Shown here piece after piece: positions 1 to 10,900 of a stretch of DNA of 64,000 nt. How positions within the stretch are numbered: the stretch's first letter is position 1; every line of letters begins with the position of its first letter. The notes under the pieces were generated by a model. That model was not told where the DNA came from. It made no database searches and saw only the letters and a program-made list of their open reading frames with translations. The translations under genes were made by a program, and so were the position numbers. The stretch spans positions 3,658,001 through 3,722,000 of the forward strand of contig CP121450.1 of NCBI GenBank assembly GCA_029689965.1, written 5' to 3'. The stretch comes from Curtobacterium flaccumfaciens. GTDB taxonomy: Bacteria > Actinomycetota > Actinomycetes > Actinomycetales > Microbacteriaceae.

Positions 1-604
1 GCCTGTCGTGGGTGCCCGACAGCCTGCAGAACTGGTGGCACTACCAGTCCGAGATCTACGGGTTCAACATCGGGCTGCACACCCCGCACTCGTACCAGGC
101 GAACCCACTGCTCTGGCTCGTGATGCAACGCCCCACATCCATGTACTACGTCGGCACGAACGCCGGCCAGGACGGTTGCACGGCCGCACGCTGCGGCGAG
201 GCGATCACCGGCATCGCGAACCCGTTCGTCTGGTACGCGGCGGTCATCGCGACGGTGGCCCTGCTCGTGCTCTGGATCATGCGCCGGAAGTGGGAGTACG
301 GCCTCGTCCTGATGGGCGTCGCGGCCGGGTACCTGCCGTGGCTGCTGTACGTGAACCGGACGGTGTTCCAGTTCTACACGATCGCGTTCGAGCCCTTCAT
401 GGTGATGGCGCTGGCTGCGGCGATCGGGCTCGTGCTCGGGTCACGGAGCGATCCACGCCCACGACGGACCCGGGCGGTGGTGTGGGTCGGCGTGTACCTC
501 GGGTCGTCGTCCTGGCGTCGGCGTACTGGTTCCCGATGTGGACCGGGCTGCAGATGCCGTGGGACTTCATCCGGTCGCACTACTGGCTCCCCAGCTGGCT
601 GTAG
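1..604 (+). CDS. Protein O-mannosyltransferase (PMT family), C-terminal part
   Basis: The gene is cut by the left edge. About 200 residues of the C-terminal, membrane-embedded part of a polyprenyl-phosphate-mannose:protein O-mannosyltransferase remain. This family (GT39) moves mannose to Ser/Thr of exported proteins at the outer face of the membrane. Visible family features are the QNWWHYQSEIYGFN start, the GCxxxxCGEAITGIANPFVW stretch, at least three hydrophobic segments, and the terminal LQMPWDFIRSHYWLPSWL. The frame from base 3 is open to about base 499, where it must shift by one base (a G run, ctcgggtcg) to read on to the TAG at 602-604. The shift looks like a one-base deletion error. 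A second GT39 gene lies at 38317-40511. Confidence 0.85.
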   Translation, partial: PVVGARQPAELVALPVRDLRVQHRAAHPALVPGEPTALARDATPHIHVLRRHERRPGRLHGRTLRRGDHRHREPVRLVRGGHRDGGPARALDHAPEVGVRPRPDGRRGRVPAVAAVREPDGVPVLHDRVRALHGDGAGCGDRARARVTERSTPTTDPGGGVGRRVPRVVVLASAYWFPMWTGLQMPWDFIRSHYWLPSWL

Positions 605-761
605 GGCCGGCGCGGGGTACCGAGCGGGGCGTCGCGGGGCGGGGCGCCGAGCGGTCAACATCTGTCACTCTCGCCGAACCTGAACGACCAATTCCGTCCG
701 TTCGGTGAACGTGAGCGGCGTGTCCAGCCCGCTCGGCGTCCCCGGCCCGCGTCGTCGAGCG

Positions 762-1409
762 TCAGTTGTTCGCGTGCAGTGCGCGCTCGATGGACTCGCG
801 GTCGAGCGGCGTGCCGATCATCGGCGCTTCCGTACCGCCGGGCAGGATGCCCTCGATCAGGACCTCGGCGTAGCGACGCCAGGCGTTCGGGTCGTGCGCG
901 CGGGTGCTGTCCGCCACGGCCCCGACCATCGAGGTCAGCATCGGCAGGTCGCGGTAGTCGAACCCGGCGCGGACGACCCCGGCAGCCTCGGCCCGTCGGA
1001 TGATGGCGCTGACCTGGGTCTCGAGCCGGTCGCGTTCCTGCACGATCGACGGACGCGCCTTGCCGGCCCGGACGATGGCGTCCGCGAGGGCGCGGTCGCG
1101 AGCGCGGAACTCGAACACGCCGATCAGGTAGACACGGAGCGCCTCGCGCGGGTCGACCTCGTCCGCGGCACGGGCGGCCGCGTCGTTCATCGCCTCGAAC
1201 TTGGTGGCGAGGAGCGCCTCGATCAGGGAGTCCTTGTCGGCGAACCGACGGTAGACCGTGCCGACCCCGACTCCGGCCTCGTGCGCGATGTCATTGAGCG
1301 TGACCGAGATCCCGCGCTCGGCGAAGCACTTGCGGGCCGTCTGCAGGATCAGCTCGCGATTGCGTGCGGCGTCGGCACGCAGGGGACGGTCGAGGTCGGT
1401 GGTGCTCAC
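762..1409 (-). CDS. TetR-family repressor, divergent from MFS exporter
   Basis: A 215-residue one-domain TetR regulator. The N-terminal helix-turn-helix (about residues 18-62) is clear: NRELILQTARKCFAERG, then GVGVGTVYRRFADKDSLIEAL. The rest is a ligand-binding helical domain of normal length. I chose the GTG at 1407-1409 because it gives the usual short tail before the helix-turn-helix. A long upstream extension in the same frame only shadows the transporter gene. It is divergent from the DHA2 transporter at 1576, and a perfect palindrome (1481-1503) lies between them, so it probably represses the exporter and perhaps itself. The ligand cannot be told from sequence. Confidence 0.9.
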   Translation of the reverse strand: MSTTDLDRPLRADAARNRELILQTARKCFAERGISVTLNDIAHEAGVGVGTVYRRFADKDSLIEALLATKFEAMNDAAARAADEVDPREALRVYLIGVFEFRARDRALADAIVRAGKARPSIVQERDRLETQVSAIIRRAEAAGVVRAGFDYRDLPMLTSMVGAVADSTRAHDPNAWRRYAEVLIEGILPGGTEAPMIGTPLDRESIERALHANN

Positions 1410-1480
1410 GCGTCCGACCGTAGTTGAACTTTCTGGGAATAAGTGGATGCGAACCTTCCGTTTCGGTCTACACTGGCCAC

Positions 1481-1503
1481 AAACGGATGCATCGCATCCG
1501 TTT
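1481..1503. promoter_or_regulatory. Putative TetR operator
   Basis: A perfect inverted repeat with 10-base arms AAACGGATGC and GCATCCGTTT around a 3-base spacer ATC. It lies between the divergent TetR and MFS genes, 73 bases before the transporter start. A TACACT box at 1469-1474 just upstream could be the -10 of the transporter promoter, so a bound repressor would cover the early transcribed region. Confidence 0.75.
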
Positions 1504-1575
1504 ACGGATCCCTCTCCAGGAGCGCCCGACGGCGCGTGCTCCGCCACCCCTCCAACCTTCTCGAAGGAGGCTGCC

Positions 1576-3116
1576 GTGACGGCAGAACAGACCGTGCCCG
1601 CCCCACCGGGGCAGCACCCACGACTCCGGGCACCACCCCCGACAAGAACAACCACCGCTGGATCGCCCTGGCCGTCATCGCGCTCGCGCAGCTGATGGTG
1701 GTGCTCGACGCCACCATCGTGAACATCGCGCTGCCGTCGGCCCAGTCGGACCTCGGTTTCGGCACCGACCAACGCCAGTGGATCGTCACGGCGTACTCGC
1801 TGGCGTTCGGCTCGCTGCTGCTCCTCGGCGGACGCCTTGGTGACCTCTTCGGTCGCAAGAACACGTTCATCATCGGACTCGTCGGCTTCGCCGTCGCGTC
1901 GGTGCTCGGCGGTCTGGCGGACTCGTTCGGCCTGCTCGTCGCGGCCCGCGCGCTGCAGGGTGTGTTCGGTGCGCTCCTCGCCCCGTCCGCGCTCGGCATG
2001 CTCACCACGACCTTCCGCGATCCGAAGGAGCGCGGTCGCGCGTTCGGCATCTTCGGGTCGATCGCCGGTTCCGGGGCTGCGATCGGGCTGCTGCTCGGCG
2101 GCGTGCTCACCGAGTACGCGTCCTGGCGCTGGTGTCTCTACGTGAACGTGGTGTTCGCGGCGCTCGGCGTCATCGGTGCACTCGTGTTCATGGCGAAGCC
2201 GCCGAAGGTCGAACGTCCGCGCATCGACGTCGCCGGCGTCCTCACCATCACCGCGGGCCTGGTCGGTGTGGTCTACGGCTTCTCGAACGCCGAGACCAAC
2301 GGCTGGGACGCTCCGCTCACGATCGTCATGCTGGCCGCCGGCGTGGTGCTCGTCGCCGCGTTCGTGTTCATCGAGACCCGGGTCGAGCACCCGCTCCTCC
2401 CGCTGCGTGTCGTGCTCGACCGTGACCGCGGTGGCTCGTTCATCGCGATCGGCCTCGTCGCGATCGGGATGTTCGGCATCTTCCTGTTCCTGACCTACTA
2501 CCTGGAGCAGACGCTCGGGTTCAGCTCGTTGCAGACCGGCCTGGCGTTCCTGCCGATGCCGCTGTCAATCATGATCTCGGCGACGCAGATCGGTGGTCGC
2601 CTCCTGCCCCGTGTCGGTCCGAAGATCCTCATCTTCGCCGGCGGCCTCGTCGCGTCGATCGGCCTGCTGCTGCTCCTCCGCACCGATGTCGACAGCTCCT
2701 ACGCGGGCACCGTGCTGCCGGCGCTGATCGTCATCGGCCTCGGAATGGGCACGATCTTCTCGTCCGCGATGAACACCGCCACGACCGGGGTCGCCCGTGC
2801 GGATGCCGGCGTGGCCTCGGCGACGGTGAACACGATGCAGCAGATCGGCGGCTCGATCGGCACCGCGCTCCTGTCCACCATCTTTGCGGACGTCGTGAAG
2901 AACAGCCTCTCGGGGCTGTCCGCGGCACCGACGAAGCTGCAGCAGGCGCAGGCAGTCCTCGACGGGTACCACGTGGCGTTCGGAATCTCGGCGGGCGTGC
3001 TCGTCCTGGTCGCCCTCGCCGGCGGGCTCCTCATCAACCGCCAGTCGGTGCGGCTCGCAAAGCTCGAGCACGCCAGCGCCTCGACGACGGGGAGCATCCC
3101 GACCGCCGCGCACTGA
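1576..3116 (+). CDS. MFS multidrug exporter, DHA2 (EmrB/QacA) family
   Basis: A drug:H+ antiporter of about 513 residues with the 14-helix layout of the DHA2 family. Motif A is present as GGRLGDLFGRKN in the loop after helix 2, the family N-terminus LDATIVNIALPSAQSDLGF is clear, and a motif C-like stretch GSGAAIGLLLGGVLTEY follows in helix 5. The start is the GTG at 1576, preceded by a strong GAAGGAGG site. From there the frame must shift once near 1610-1620 (run cggggc, one G missing) to enter the body; without that the N-terminus would be lost. It is probably controlled by the divergent TetR through the palindrome at 1481-1503. The substrate is unknown. Confidence 0.9.
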
Positions 3117-3135
3117 CACCCGCGCGACCGCGTAC

Positions 3136-3171
3136 GAACGGCCCGCTCCGGTTCTCCGGGATGGGCCGTTC
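3136..3171 (+). terminator. Stem-loop after the MFS exporter
   Basis: Arms GAACGGCCC and GGGCCGTTC form a perfect 9-bp stem, with a second inner CCGG/CCGG stem. It starts 20 bases after the transporter stop. There is no T run, as usual for terminators in high-GC actinobacteria. Confidence 0.6.
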
Positions 3172-3468
3172 GGCGTGTGCGCGGGCGGTACGGGCGCGAG
3201 CGAGCGGGCGTGTGCGCGGGCGCGAGCGGGCGGTAGGGCGGCGTGTGTGCGGGTCCCGAACGACAACGCCGACGTCGTACGACATCGGAGTCGTCGTTCC
3301 GCGTCGCCGCGCACCCACCCGCGACCGCCCATCCACCCACCCGCACCCACCCCGCCGCGCTCCGACCGCGCCCCCACCACCTGAATCTCCTTCGGGAGAA
3401 CCCGGGCCGGTTGCGCAGTGTGTCGGATTCCCTCGCACGCGTCAGGGGTGCCGATTATGGTGTGCGCC
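3172..3468. other. Gene-free stretch with repeat and C-rich tract
   Basis: No coding region is convincing here. The stretch holds a G/C-rich irregular repeat (gcgggcg/gcgagcg units, 3172-3245), one copy of the 42-bp GAACGAC palindrome (3258-3299) and a C-rich tract (3305-3385) of cccaccc-like words. A TATGGT box sits just before the next start. Confidence 0.6.
3258..3299. repeat. 42-bp GAACGAC palindrome, copy 1
   Basis: Two 21-base arms face each other without a spacer and match at 18 of 21 positions; the ends are GAACGAC and GTCGTTC. Two more copies of exactly the same length lie at 22339-22380 and 22412-22453. A REP-like element or transcription terminator is possible. Confidence 0.7.
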
Positions 3469-4353
3469 ATGGCCCCCGTCCTGACCTCGCCGCTCGTGTC
3501 GACGCAGTGGCTCGCAGACCACCTCGGTGCTGACGAGCTCGTCGTGCTCGACGCTTCCGTGCACACGGTGGGGACCGGCCTCGAGACGATGTGGCGACCC
3601 GCCCAGGATTCCTACGAAGAGCGCGGTCACGTGCCGGGCGCACGGTACGCCGACCTGGTCGGAGCGTTCTCGACGCCCGACGCCGACGTACCGTTCACCC
3701 GTCCTGGCGCAGATCGGTTCGAGTCGGCCGCACGCGACCTCGGCGTGACGAACACCTCGACGGTCGTGGTCTACGACGACAGCGTCGGCGAGTGGTCGGC
3801 GCGCCTGTGGTGGATCTTCCGCTCGTTCGGCTTCGACGCCGTCGCGGTCCTCGACGGCGGCTTCACGAAGTGGCGCGACGAGGGCCGGCCGGTCCGCATC
3901 GGTGCGCTCCGCACCTCGCCGAAGGGTCCCGAGACGAGCACCGGGACGGATGCCGCGTCGAGCCCGTTCCTCGCGGGCGAGGAGCGTCCCCTGTGGGCCG
4001 ACCACGACCGTGTCCTCCGGGCCGTCCGGGGAGAGCAGCCCGCGTCGCTCGTGTTCGCCGCGCCGGAGTCCGCACTCGGGCCGGAGCACCCGCCGATCGT
4101 CCCGGGCAGCACGCCCATCGCGGTCGACACGATCGTGGATCCGACGACGAACGCGTACCTGCGCGGCCCCGCCCTGCAGCAGGCCTTCGCGTCGGTGCTC
4201 GGCGCAGACGAGGTCGTGACGTACTGCGGTGTGGGCAGCGCGGCGTGCGTCGACGCGCTGGCGCTGACGATCCTCGGCCACGAGAAGGTGAGCGTGTACG
4301 ACGGGTCGCTCGTGGACTGGTGGCGCCGCGAGCCCGAGGCGATCGCGTCCTGA
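3469..4353 (+). CDS. Sulfurtransferase, two rhodanese domains (SseA-like)
   Basis: About 294 residues, the usual length of thiosulfate or 3-mercaptopyruvate sulfurtransferases. It has an inactive N-terminal rhodanese domain (GHVPGARYADL; STVVVYDDSVGEWSARLWW) and a catalytic C-terminal domain. The active-site loop is YCGVGSAA with Cys at about residue 253; the glycine-rich loop is closer to mercaptopyruvate than to thiosulfate enzymes, which is inference. I chose the ATG at 3469, since a TATGGT -10-like box (3456-3461) lies 7 bases before it, typical of leaderless actinobacterial genes. An in-frame ATG at 3457 is the alternative. The frame is intact, which is unusual in this window. Confidence 0.88.
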   Translation: MAPVLTSPLVSTQWLADHLGADELVVLDASVHTVGTGLETMWRPAQDSYEERGHVPGARYADLVGAFSTPDADVPFTRPGADRFESAARDLGVTNTSTVVVYDDSVGEWSARLWWIFRSFGFDAVAVLDGGFTKWRDEGRPVRIGALRTSPKGPETSTGTDAASSPFLAGEERPLWADHDRVLRAVRGEQPASLVFAAPESALGPEHPPIVPGSTPIAVDTIVDPTTNAYLRGPALQQAFASVLGADEVVTYCGVGSAACVDALALTILGHEKVSVYDGSLVDWWRREPEAIAS

Positions 4354-4440
4354 ACGGACGGACGGGCCAACCGACCAACAGGCCAACCGACCAACGGACC
4401 AACGGGCCAACGGACGGACCAACGGAAGAACGGACGGCCG
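4354..4440. repeat. Degenerate 8-base tandem repeat (ccaacgga)
   Basis: The gap between the sulfurtransferase and the epimerase is a run of about ten degenerate words of the type ccaaccga/ccaacgga/ggacggac. It is simple-sequence DNA without a reading frame of note. Confidence 0.75.
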
Positions 4441-4459
4441 CGGCCACTAGCGTTGTCAC

Positions 4460-5526
4460 ATGAGCACCAGACGCGCGGTCGTCCTCGGCGGCACCGGCGG
4501 GATCGGTTCGGCCGTCGCACGCGAACTCCTGAATGCGTCGGGGCGCGGCGGTGACGACTGGCAGGTCGACGTCGTCGCACGCCGCGGAGGCCCCGCTGCC
4601 GACGACCTCACCGAGGCCGGGGCGACCTTCGTGCCGGGCGACCGTCGCGACGCAGCGGTGCTGCGGGAGCTCCTCCGTCCCGGCGCCGATCTCCTGGTCG
4701 ACACGGTCGGCCTGACCCGCGACGACGCCCTCCAGCTCCGCCCGTTCCTCGACGACGTCGGCTCGACCGTGTTCGTCTCGTCGAAGGCCGTGTACGTCGA
4801 CGAGCAGGGGCGGCACGCGAACTCCGCCGAGAAGCCGGTGTTCGGCGGCGCAGTCACCGAGCTCCAGCCCACGGTCGCCGCGAGCGACGGCGACCCGACG
4901 AGCCGCGACGGGTACGGCGCCGCGAAGGTCGCGGCCGAGCAGGTCCTCCTCGACCACGGCGCCCCGGTCACGGTGTTCCGCCCGTCGAAGGTGTACGGCG
5001 TCGGCATCGGTCGCCCGCGGGAGTGGTTCGTGGTCCGCCGGGTGCTGGACGGCCGAGAGCGCATCCTCCTGGCCGACCACGGCCGCGGCGTCGACCACAC
5101 CACCGCCGCCAGCGGCATCGCTTCCCTGGTGCGACTCGTCGCGGACGCCGCCGACCGTCGCATCCTCAACGTCGCGGACGACACCGCGCCCAGCGTCCTC
5201 GAGATCGTGCAGACCATCGCCGGGCACCTCGACCACCACTTCGACGAGGTCCTGCTCGACGCCGACTCCCCGCGTTCGTCGGTGTCACCCCGTGGTCGTC
5301 GCCGACGCCCTTCTCCCTCGACACCACGGCCGCCCGCTCACTCGGATGGCAGCCGCCCGCCTTCGCGACCGCCGTCAGGCCGGAACTCGACTGGCTCGTC
5401 GAGACGGCGCACGCCGTCCCCGCCGACGGAGACGTTCCCTGGGCGTCGGACCTGTTCTGGGACCGGTTCTTCGACTACGGCCCGGAGGACGCGGCGCTCG
5501 CCCTGCTCTCGCTGAGCCGGGACTGA
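4460..5526 (+). CDS. NAD-dependent epimerase/dehydratase family protein (frameshifted)
   Basis: An extended short-chain dehydrogenase of about 355 residues. The N-terminus carries the Rossmann signature [17 protein letters not shown], and a [12 protein letters not shown] stretch matches the catalytic Tyr-x-x-x-Lys of the family. The substrate is unknown. The ATG is leaderless-like: TAGCGT (4448-4453) lies 6 bases before it. The reading frame shifts near 5275 in a run of C (gactccccgcg, one C missing); the other frame continues as [20 protein letters not shown] and ends at 5526. The C-terminal [15 protein letters not shown] fits sugar-epimerase-like members. The next gene starts 8 bases later, so the two may be co-transcribed. 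Confidence 0.8.
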
Positions 5527-5534
5527 GACGGCCC

Positions 5535-6104
5535 GTGGCCGACGTGGTTCCGCGCTCCGAGGTCCTCTTCATCGGGGGCAGGTCCGGCGTGGGCAAGTCG
5601 ACCGCCGCCGAGGCACTCCACGACCTGCTCGTCGCCGCCGACGTCCGGCACGCGGTCATCGAGGGCGACCTGCTCGACCTCGCCCACCCCGCGCCGCACG
5701 TCGAACACCCGGAGGCGCACCTCGCAGAGCGGAACCTGTCCGCGATGTGGGCCGCGTACCGCGAGCTGGGGCACCACCGGTTGATCTACACGAACACGGT
5801 GTCGGTGCTCGAGCACGAGCACCTGGCGGCGGCGATGGGCGACGGCCCGGCGGTCACCGTCGTGCTGCTCCGCGCCGGGGACGACGCGACGTCGTCCCGC
5901 CTCGCCCGGCGGGCGGGCGGCATCGTCCCGGAAGCGCAGCTCGCGCACAGCACGAGGACGGCCGGGAGGCTCGACTCGGCTTCCGGAGACGAGGTCACCC
6001 GGATCGACACGGACACCATGGCCCCGGTCGAGGTGGCGCGTCGGCTCGCGTCGCTGACGGGATGGGTCCTGCCCAGCGACGACGGGGCACGCTTGACCGC
6101 ATGA
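5535..6104 (+). CDS. P-loop kinase-like ATP-binding protein
   Basis: A 189-residue single-domain P-loop protein. The Walker A motif GGRSGVGKS is at about residues 13-21, and a VIEGDLLD segment near residue 46 resembles the acidic substrate loop of small-molecule kinases such as adenylylsulfate or gluconate kinases. No family name fits securely. The GTG at 5535 is taken as the start because it gives a compact N-terminus before the first strand. The gene lies between the epimerase (8-base gap) and the DUF255 gene, whose ATG overlaps this stop (ATGA at 6101-6104), so the three are probably one operon. The frame is intact. Confidence 0.7.
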   Translation: MADVVPRSEVLFIGGRSGVGKSTAAEALHDLLVAADVRHAVIEGDLLDLAHPAPHVEHPEAHLAERNLSAMWAAYRELGHHRLIYTNTVSVLEHEHLAAAMGDGPAVTVVLLRAGDDATSSRLARRAGGIVPEAQLAHSTRTAGRLDSASGDEVTRIDTDTMAPVEVARRLASLTGWVLPSDDGARLTA

Positions 6105-7931
6105 ACGACAACCGCCTCGGTGCCTCGGTCAGCCCGTACCTCCGTCAGCACGCCGACAACCCCGTCGACTGGCGGGAGTGGGGACCCGATGCGTTCGCCG
6201 AAGCACGACGGCGCGACGTCCCGGTCCTCGTCTCGGTCGGGTACGCCACGTGCCACTGGTGCCACGTCATGGCACGCGAAGCTTCTCCGACCCCGACGTC
6301 GGCGACCTGCTCCGGAACGACTTCGTCGCCGTGAAGGTCGACCGTGAGGAGCGACCCGATGTGGACGCCAGCCTGATGGCCGCCGCGAGCGCGTTCACCC
6401 AGCAGCTCGGCTGGCCGTTGACGGCATTCCTCACGCCGGACGGCCGCGTGTTCTTCGCGGGGACGTACTTCCCACCGTCCCCGGTCGGGCAGGTCCCGTC
6501 GTTCCGGCAGATCACCGCGGCGGTCCTCGACGCGTGGACCGAGCGCCGGGACGAGGTCGACGCGAACGCGAGTGCGATCGCGACGGCGATCCGGCAGGGC
6601 GCCGAGGCGGACCGGGCCGCCCGCGGTGGCGAGGGCTCCGGCGGACCCGAGCCGCGCCTCCCGTCCGTCGACGACATCCGGGCCGTCACCCGACAGCTCG
6701 CGCAGGCCGAGGACACGACCCACGGCGGCTTCGGTGGCGCACCGAAGTTCCCGAGTGCGCCGCTGCTCGAGTTCCTGTCCGACGTCGCGAACGACGGCGA
6801 CGACGAGGCGTCCGCCCTGCTGGACCGTTCCCTCCGCGCCATCCGGACCACCGAGCTGACGGACGCCGACGGCGGGGTCTTCCGCTACGCGACCAAGCGT
6901 GACTGGAGCGTGCCGCACTACGAGCGCATGCTCTCCGACAACGCGGGGCTCCTCGCGGTCGCGGGCGCCGAGCAGGCACGTGGCATCGCGGCGTTCCTGC
7001 GGGACACGCTGCGCCGCGACGACGGCGCGTTCGTCGCGGCGCAGGACAGCGAGTCCACGATCGACGGTCGTCGCGTCGAGGGAGCGTGGTACCGGCTGCC
7101 GCTCGCCCAGCGCGGACGGTTCGAGCCGCCACCGCTCGACGACCAGGTGCTCACCGGGTGGAACGGCCTCGCGATCCGTGGCCTCGCGATCGCCGGGGCC
7201 CGGCACGCCGACGAGGAGATGATCGCGCTCGCCCGAGCTGCCGCCGACGCGCTGCTGGCCGACCACGTCGTCGACGGTCACGTGACGGTGCGGGCGAGCA
7301 CGCCACGCGGCCGGTCCTCCGCCCCACCGACGATCGAGGACGTCGGACTGTTCGCCGAGGGACTGCTGGAGCTCGCCCTCGTGACCGGTGTGCTCCGCTA
7401 CGCCGAGGTCGCACGGTCCCTCGTCGACGACGGCCTCGCCGCTCGGTTCGACGCCGACCCGGTGCTCGTCGCCGCCGGGACGGCCACGGGCGAGCAGCCG
7501 CAGACGGCCGTGCGGTCGGGCACGGTGGCGCTCGCCTCGTCGGCGGCGATCCTCGCCGCACTGACCGGGCGGACGTCGTACCGTTCCGCCGCCGCGCGGC
7601 TCGTCGCGGACCGGGCCACCACCGGCACCGAGCGACCGCTCGGACACGCCGACGCGCTGGGTGTCGCGCTGGCCGTGCAGCGGCCCTCACGTGAGGTCGT
7701 CGTCGTGACCACCGATCCGTCCGACCCGCTCCGCGCGGCCACCCGGACCGCTCGACGTCCGGGCACCGTCGTCGCGCTCGTGGCCCCGCCGCAGGCCGCG
7801 GCATGGGCATCAGCCGGGTTCGAACTGTTCGCGGGCCGGGACGCGCTCGACCCAGCAGGGTACGTCTGCCACGACCGCGTGTGTGCCCTGCCGGCTCGTT
7901 CCGCGGGCGAACTCACGGGCAACTGGGCTGA
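6101..7931 (+). CDS. Thioredoxin-fold DUF255 protein (YyaL family), frameshifted
   Basis: A homologue of the YyaL/SSP411 family: an N-terminal thioredoxin-like domain followed by an alpha/alpha-barrel resembling glycosidase folds. Family marks are NPVDWREWG, the CHWCHVM active-site-like motif near residue 50, DREERPDVD, and [17 protein letters not shown] text (here [15 protein letters not shown]). Two frame shifts are needed: near 6280, just after [10 protein letters not shown], and near 7915, where the shift yields the stop at 7929-7931. Rejoined length is about 610 residues, shorter than the roughly 650-700 usual for the family; the loss is in the middle barrel repeats (around 6900-7030). 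The cellular role of the family is not established. Confidence 0.85.
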
Positions 7932-7972
7932 TCGTCGGATTCCTCCGGACACGCCTGTAAGCTGGAATGCTC

Positions 7973-10900
7973 ATGTCGACCACGCTGCCCGTCATCACCT
8001 ACCCGCCCGAACTGCCGGTGTCGCAGCGGCGGGACGACATCGCGGCCGCCATCCGGGACAACCAGGTCGTCATCGTCGCCGGTGCCACCGGATCGGGCAA
8101 GACGACCCAGCTGCCCAAGATCTGCCTCGAGCTCGGGCGTGAGCACATCGGCCACACGCAGCCTCGCCGGATCGCGGCCAGGACCATCGCCGAGCGCGTG
8201 GCCGAGGAGCTCGGCGGCGGGGAACTCGGCGGACTCGTCGGCTACCAAGTGCGATTCACGGACCGCGTCAGCGCGGACACCCGGGTGAAGCTGATGACGG
8301 ACGGCATCCTGCTCAACGAGATCCACTTCGACCGCGACCTGAAGCGGTACGACACGATCATCATCGACGAGGCGCACGAGCGGTCCCTGACGATCGACTT
8401 CCTGCTCGGGTACCTGAAGCGTCTGCTCCCCGCCGCCCCGACCTCAAGCTCATCATCACGAGTGCGACGATCGACCCGGAGTCCTTCTCGAAGCACTTCG
8501 GCGACGCCCCGATCATCGAGGTGTCGGGCCGGACCTACCCGGTCGAGGTCCGGTACCGACCGCTGGTGGCCGAGGACCCGGGCGACGACGGTGACGACGA
8601 GGACGACCCGCGCACGGACGACCACGGCGGCGGCCGGACCCCCGACGACCGCGACGTACTCCAGGGCATCACCGACGCGCTCGACGAACTCGCCCGCGAG
8701 GACCCGGGCGACGTCCTCGTGTTCCTGTCCGGCGAGAACGAGATCCGCGACGCGCAGGACGCCATCGAGGGCAAGCACTACCCCGGCACCGAGGTCCTCC
8801 CCCTGTACGGCCGGCTGTCCGCCGCCGACCAGCACCGCGTGTTCGAGCGCCGCCAGACCCCTGGAATCCGCCGCAGGGTGGTCCTCGCGACCAACGTGGC
8901 CGAGACGTCCCTGACGGTCCCCGGGATCAAGTACGTCGTCGACACCGGCACCGCTCGCATCTCGCGGTACTCCCCGCGCGCGAAGGTCCAGCGGCTCCCG
9001 ATCGAGGCGATCAGCCAGGCGAGCGCGAACCAGCGGTCCGGCCGCGCCGGCCGGACGAGCGCGGGCATCGCGATCCGGCTGTACTCCCACGACGACTTCG
9101 AACGCCGCCCGGAGTTCACCGATCCGGAGATCCTCCGCACGAACCTCGCCGCGGTGATCCTGCAGATGATCTCCCTCGGGTTCGGGGACATCGAGGCGTT
9201 CCCGTTCCTGCAGCCGCCGGATTCCCGGGGTGTCAAGGACGGCCTCGACCTGCTCCGCGAGCTGCGCGCCGTGGACGGGGAGGGCCGGATCACGAAGACC
9301 GGCAAGCAGCTTACCCGGCTGCCGATCGACCCGCGGCTCGGGCGCATGGTGCTCGAGGCCGGCCGGCAGGGCGTCGGACGCGAAGTCATCGCCGTCGTCA
9401 GTGCCCTGAGCATCCAGGACCCGCGCGAACGTCCCCTCGAGAAGCGTGCACACGCGGACCAGCTGCACGCCCGGTTCGCCGACCCGACGAGCGACTTCCT
9501 GACGCTGCTCAACCTCTGGAACCACATCGAGGACAAGCAGGACGAGCTCTCGTCGAGCGCGTTCCGCCGCCTGTGCAAGGCCGAGTTCCTCAACTACCTG
9601 CGCATCCGCGAGTGGCAGGACCTGTACCGCCAACTCTCCCGCGCGGCGAAGCAGGTCGACGTCCGGGTCGGGCAGTCCCGCTCCGACGACGGCGATGCCG
9701 TGCACCGGTCGCTGCTCGCCGGGCTCCTCAGCCAGATCGGGCTGCGCGACAAGGAGAAGCGCGACTACCTCGGGTCCCGGAACACCCGGTTCGTGGTGTT
9801 CCCCGGCAGTGTCCTCGCCAAGAAGCAGCCCGACGCCGTGATGGCCGCCGAGCTCGTCGAGACCAGCCGGCTGTTCGCCCGGACGGTCGGTCGGATCGAC
9901 CCCGCCTGGGTCGAGCCACTCGCGGGTGACCTCCTCAAGCGCACCCACGGCGAACCGCACTGGGAGAAGAAGCAGGGTGCGGCCGTCGCCTACGAGCGGG
10001 TCACCCTGTTCGGCGTCCCGATCGTGCAGCGCCGCCGTGTGCAGTACACGCGCATCGACCCGGAGCACTCCCGCGAGCTGTTCATCCGGCACGCCCTGGT
10101 CGAGGGCGAGTGGGACTCCCAGCAGGCCTTCGACCGGTCGAACCGGCAGCTCCGCCGCCAGCTCGAACAACTCGAGGAGCGCACACGCCGCCGCGACATC
10201 CTGTTCGACGACGAGCGCGTGTACGAGTTCTACGACGCCCGCATCCCCGCCGACGTCGCGACCACCCGGGACTTCGAGGGCTGGTGGCGGCAGACGCGTC
10301 GCGACCAGCCGGAGCTGCTCACGATGCGGCGCTCGGACCTCCTCGACGAGGACGCCGCCGAAGCAGCCGAGGACGACGCCGAGTACCCGACCCAGTGGCG
10401 AAGCGGCGATCAGCGCCTGGCCATCAAGTACCGCTTCGAGCCCGGCGCACAGGACGACGGCGTGAGCGTGCAGGTCCCGCTCGCGCTGCTCCCCGCATGC
10501 GCGAGGAGGGCTTCGACTGGCAGGTGCGCGGCCTCCGGAAGGAGCTCGTCACCGCACTGATCAAGTCGCTGCCGAAGCAGATCCGCAAGAACGTCGTGCC
10601 GGCGGCGGACTGGGCCGAGAAGATCGTCGCCGAGCTGCCCGACGACGCCCGACCGAGCCCACCGAGTCGTTCCGCGCGACGCTCGCCAAGGCGATCCAGC
10701 GGATGACCTACGTGCCCGTCACCGAGTCGGACTTCGACCTCACCCGCGTCCCGTCGCACCTGCTGCCCACGTGGGCGGTCGTCGACGAACGGGGTCGCCG
10801 GGTCGAGGCCGGCAAGGACCTGTCTGCCCTGCAGACGAAGCTCAAGGACCGGACCCAGCAGAGCGTCGCCTCCGCCACGGTGCGGGCTGCAGGCCGGCCT

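Noticed and set aside
762-2390. A 542-residue minus-strand frame covering the TetR gene and the MFS gene's start
   Set aside because: Only its last 215 codons match a family; the rest is Arg/Asp/Glu-rich shadow of the transporter gene.
8242-10170. A 642-residue minus-strand frame over hrpA
   Set aside because: Opposite-strand shadow; composition is skewed and the plus strand carries the complete helicase motifs.
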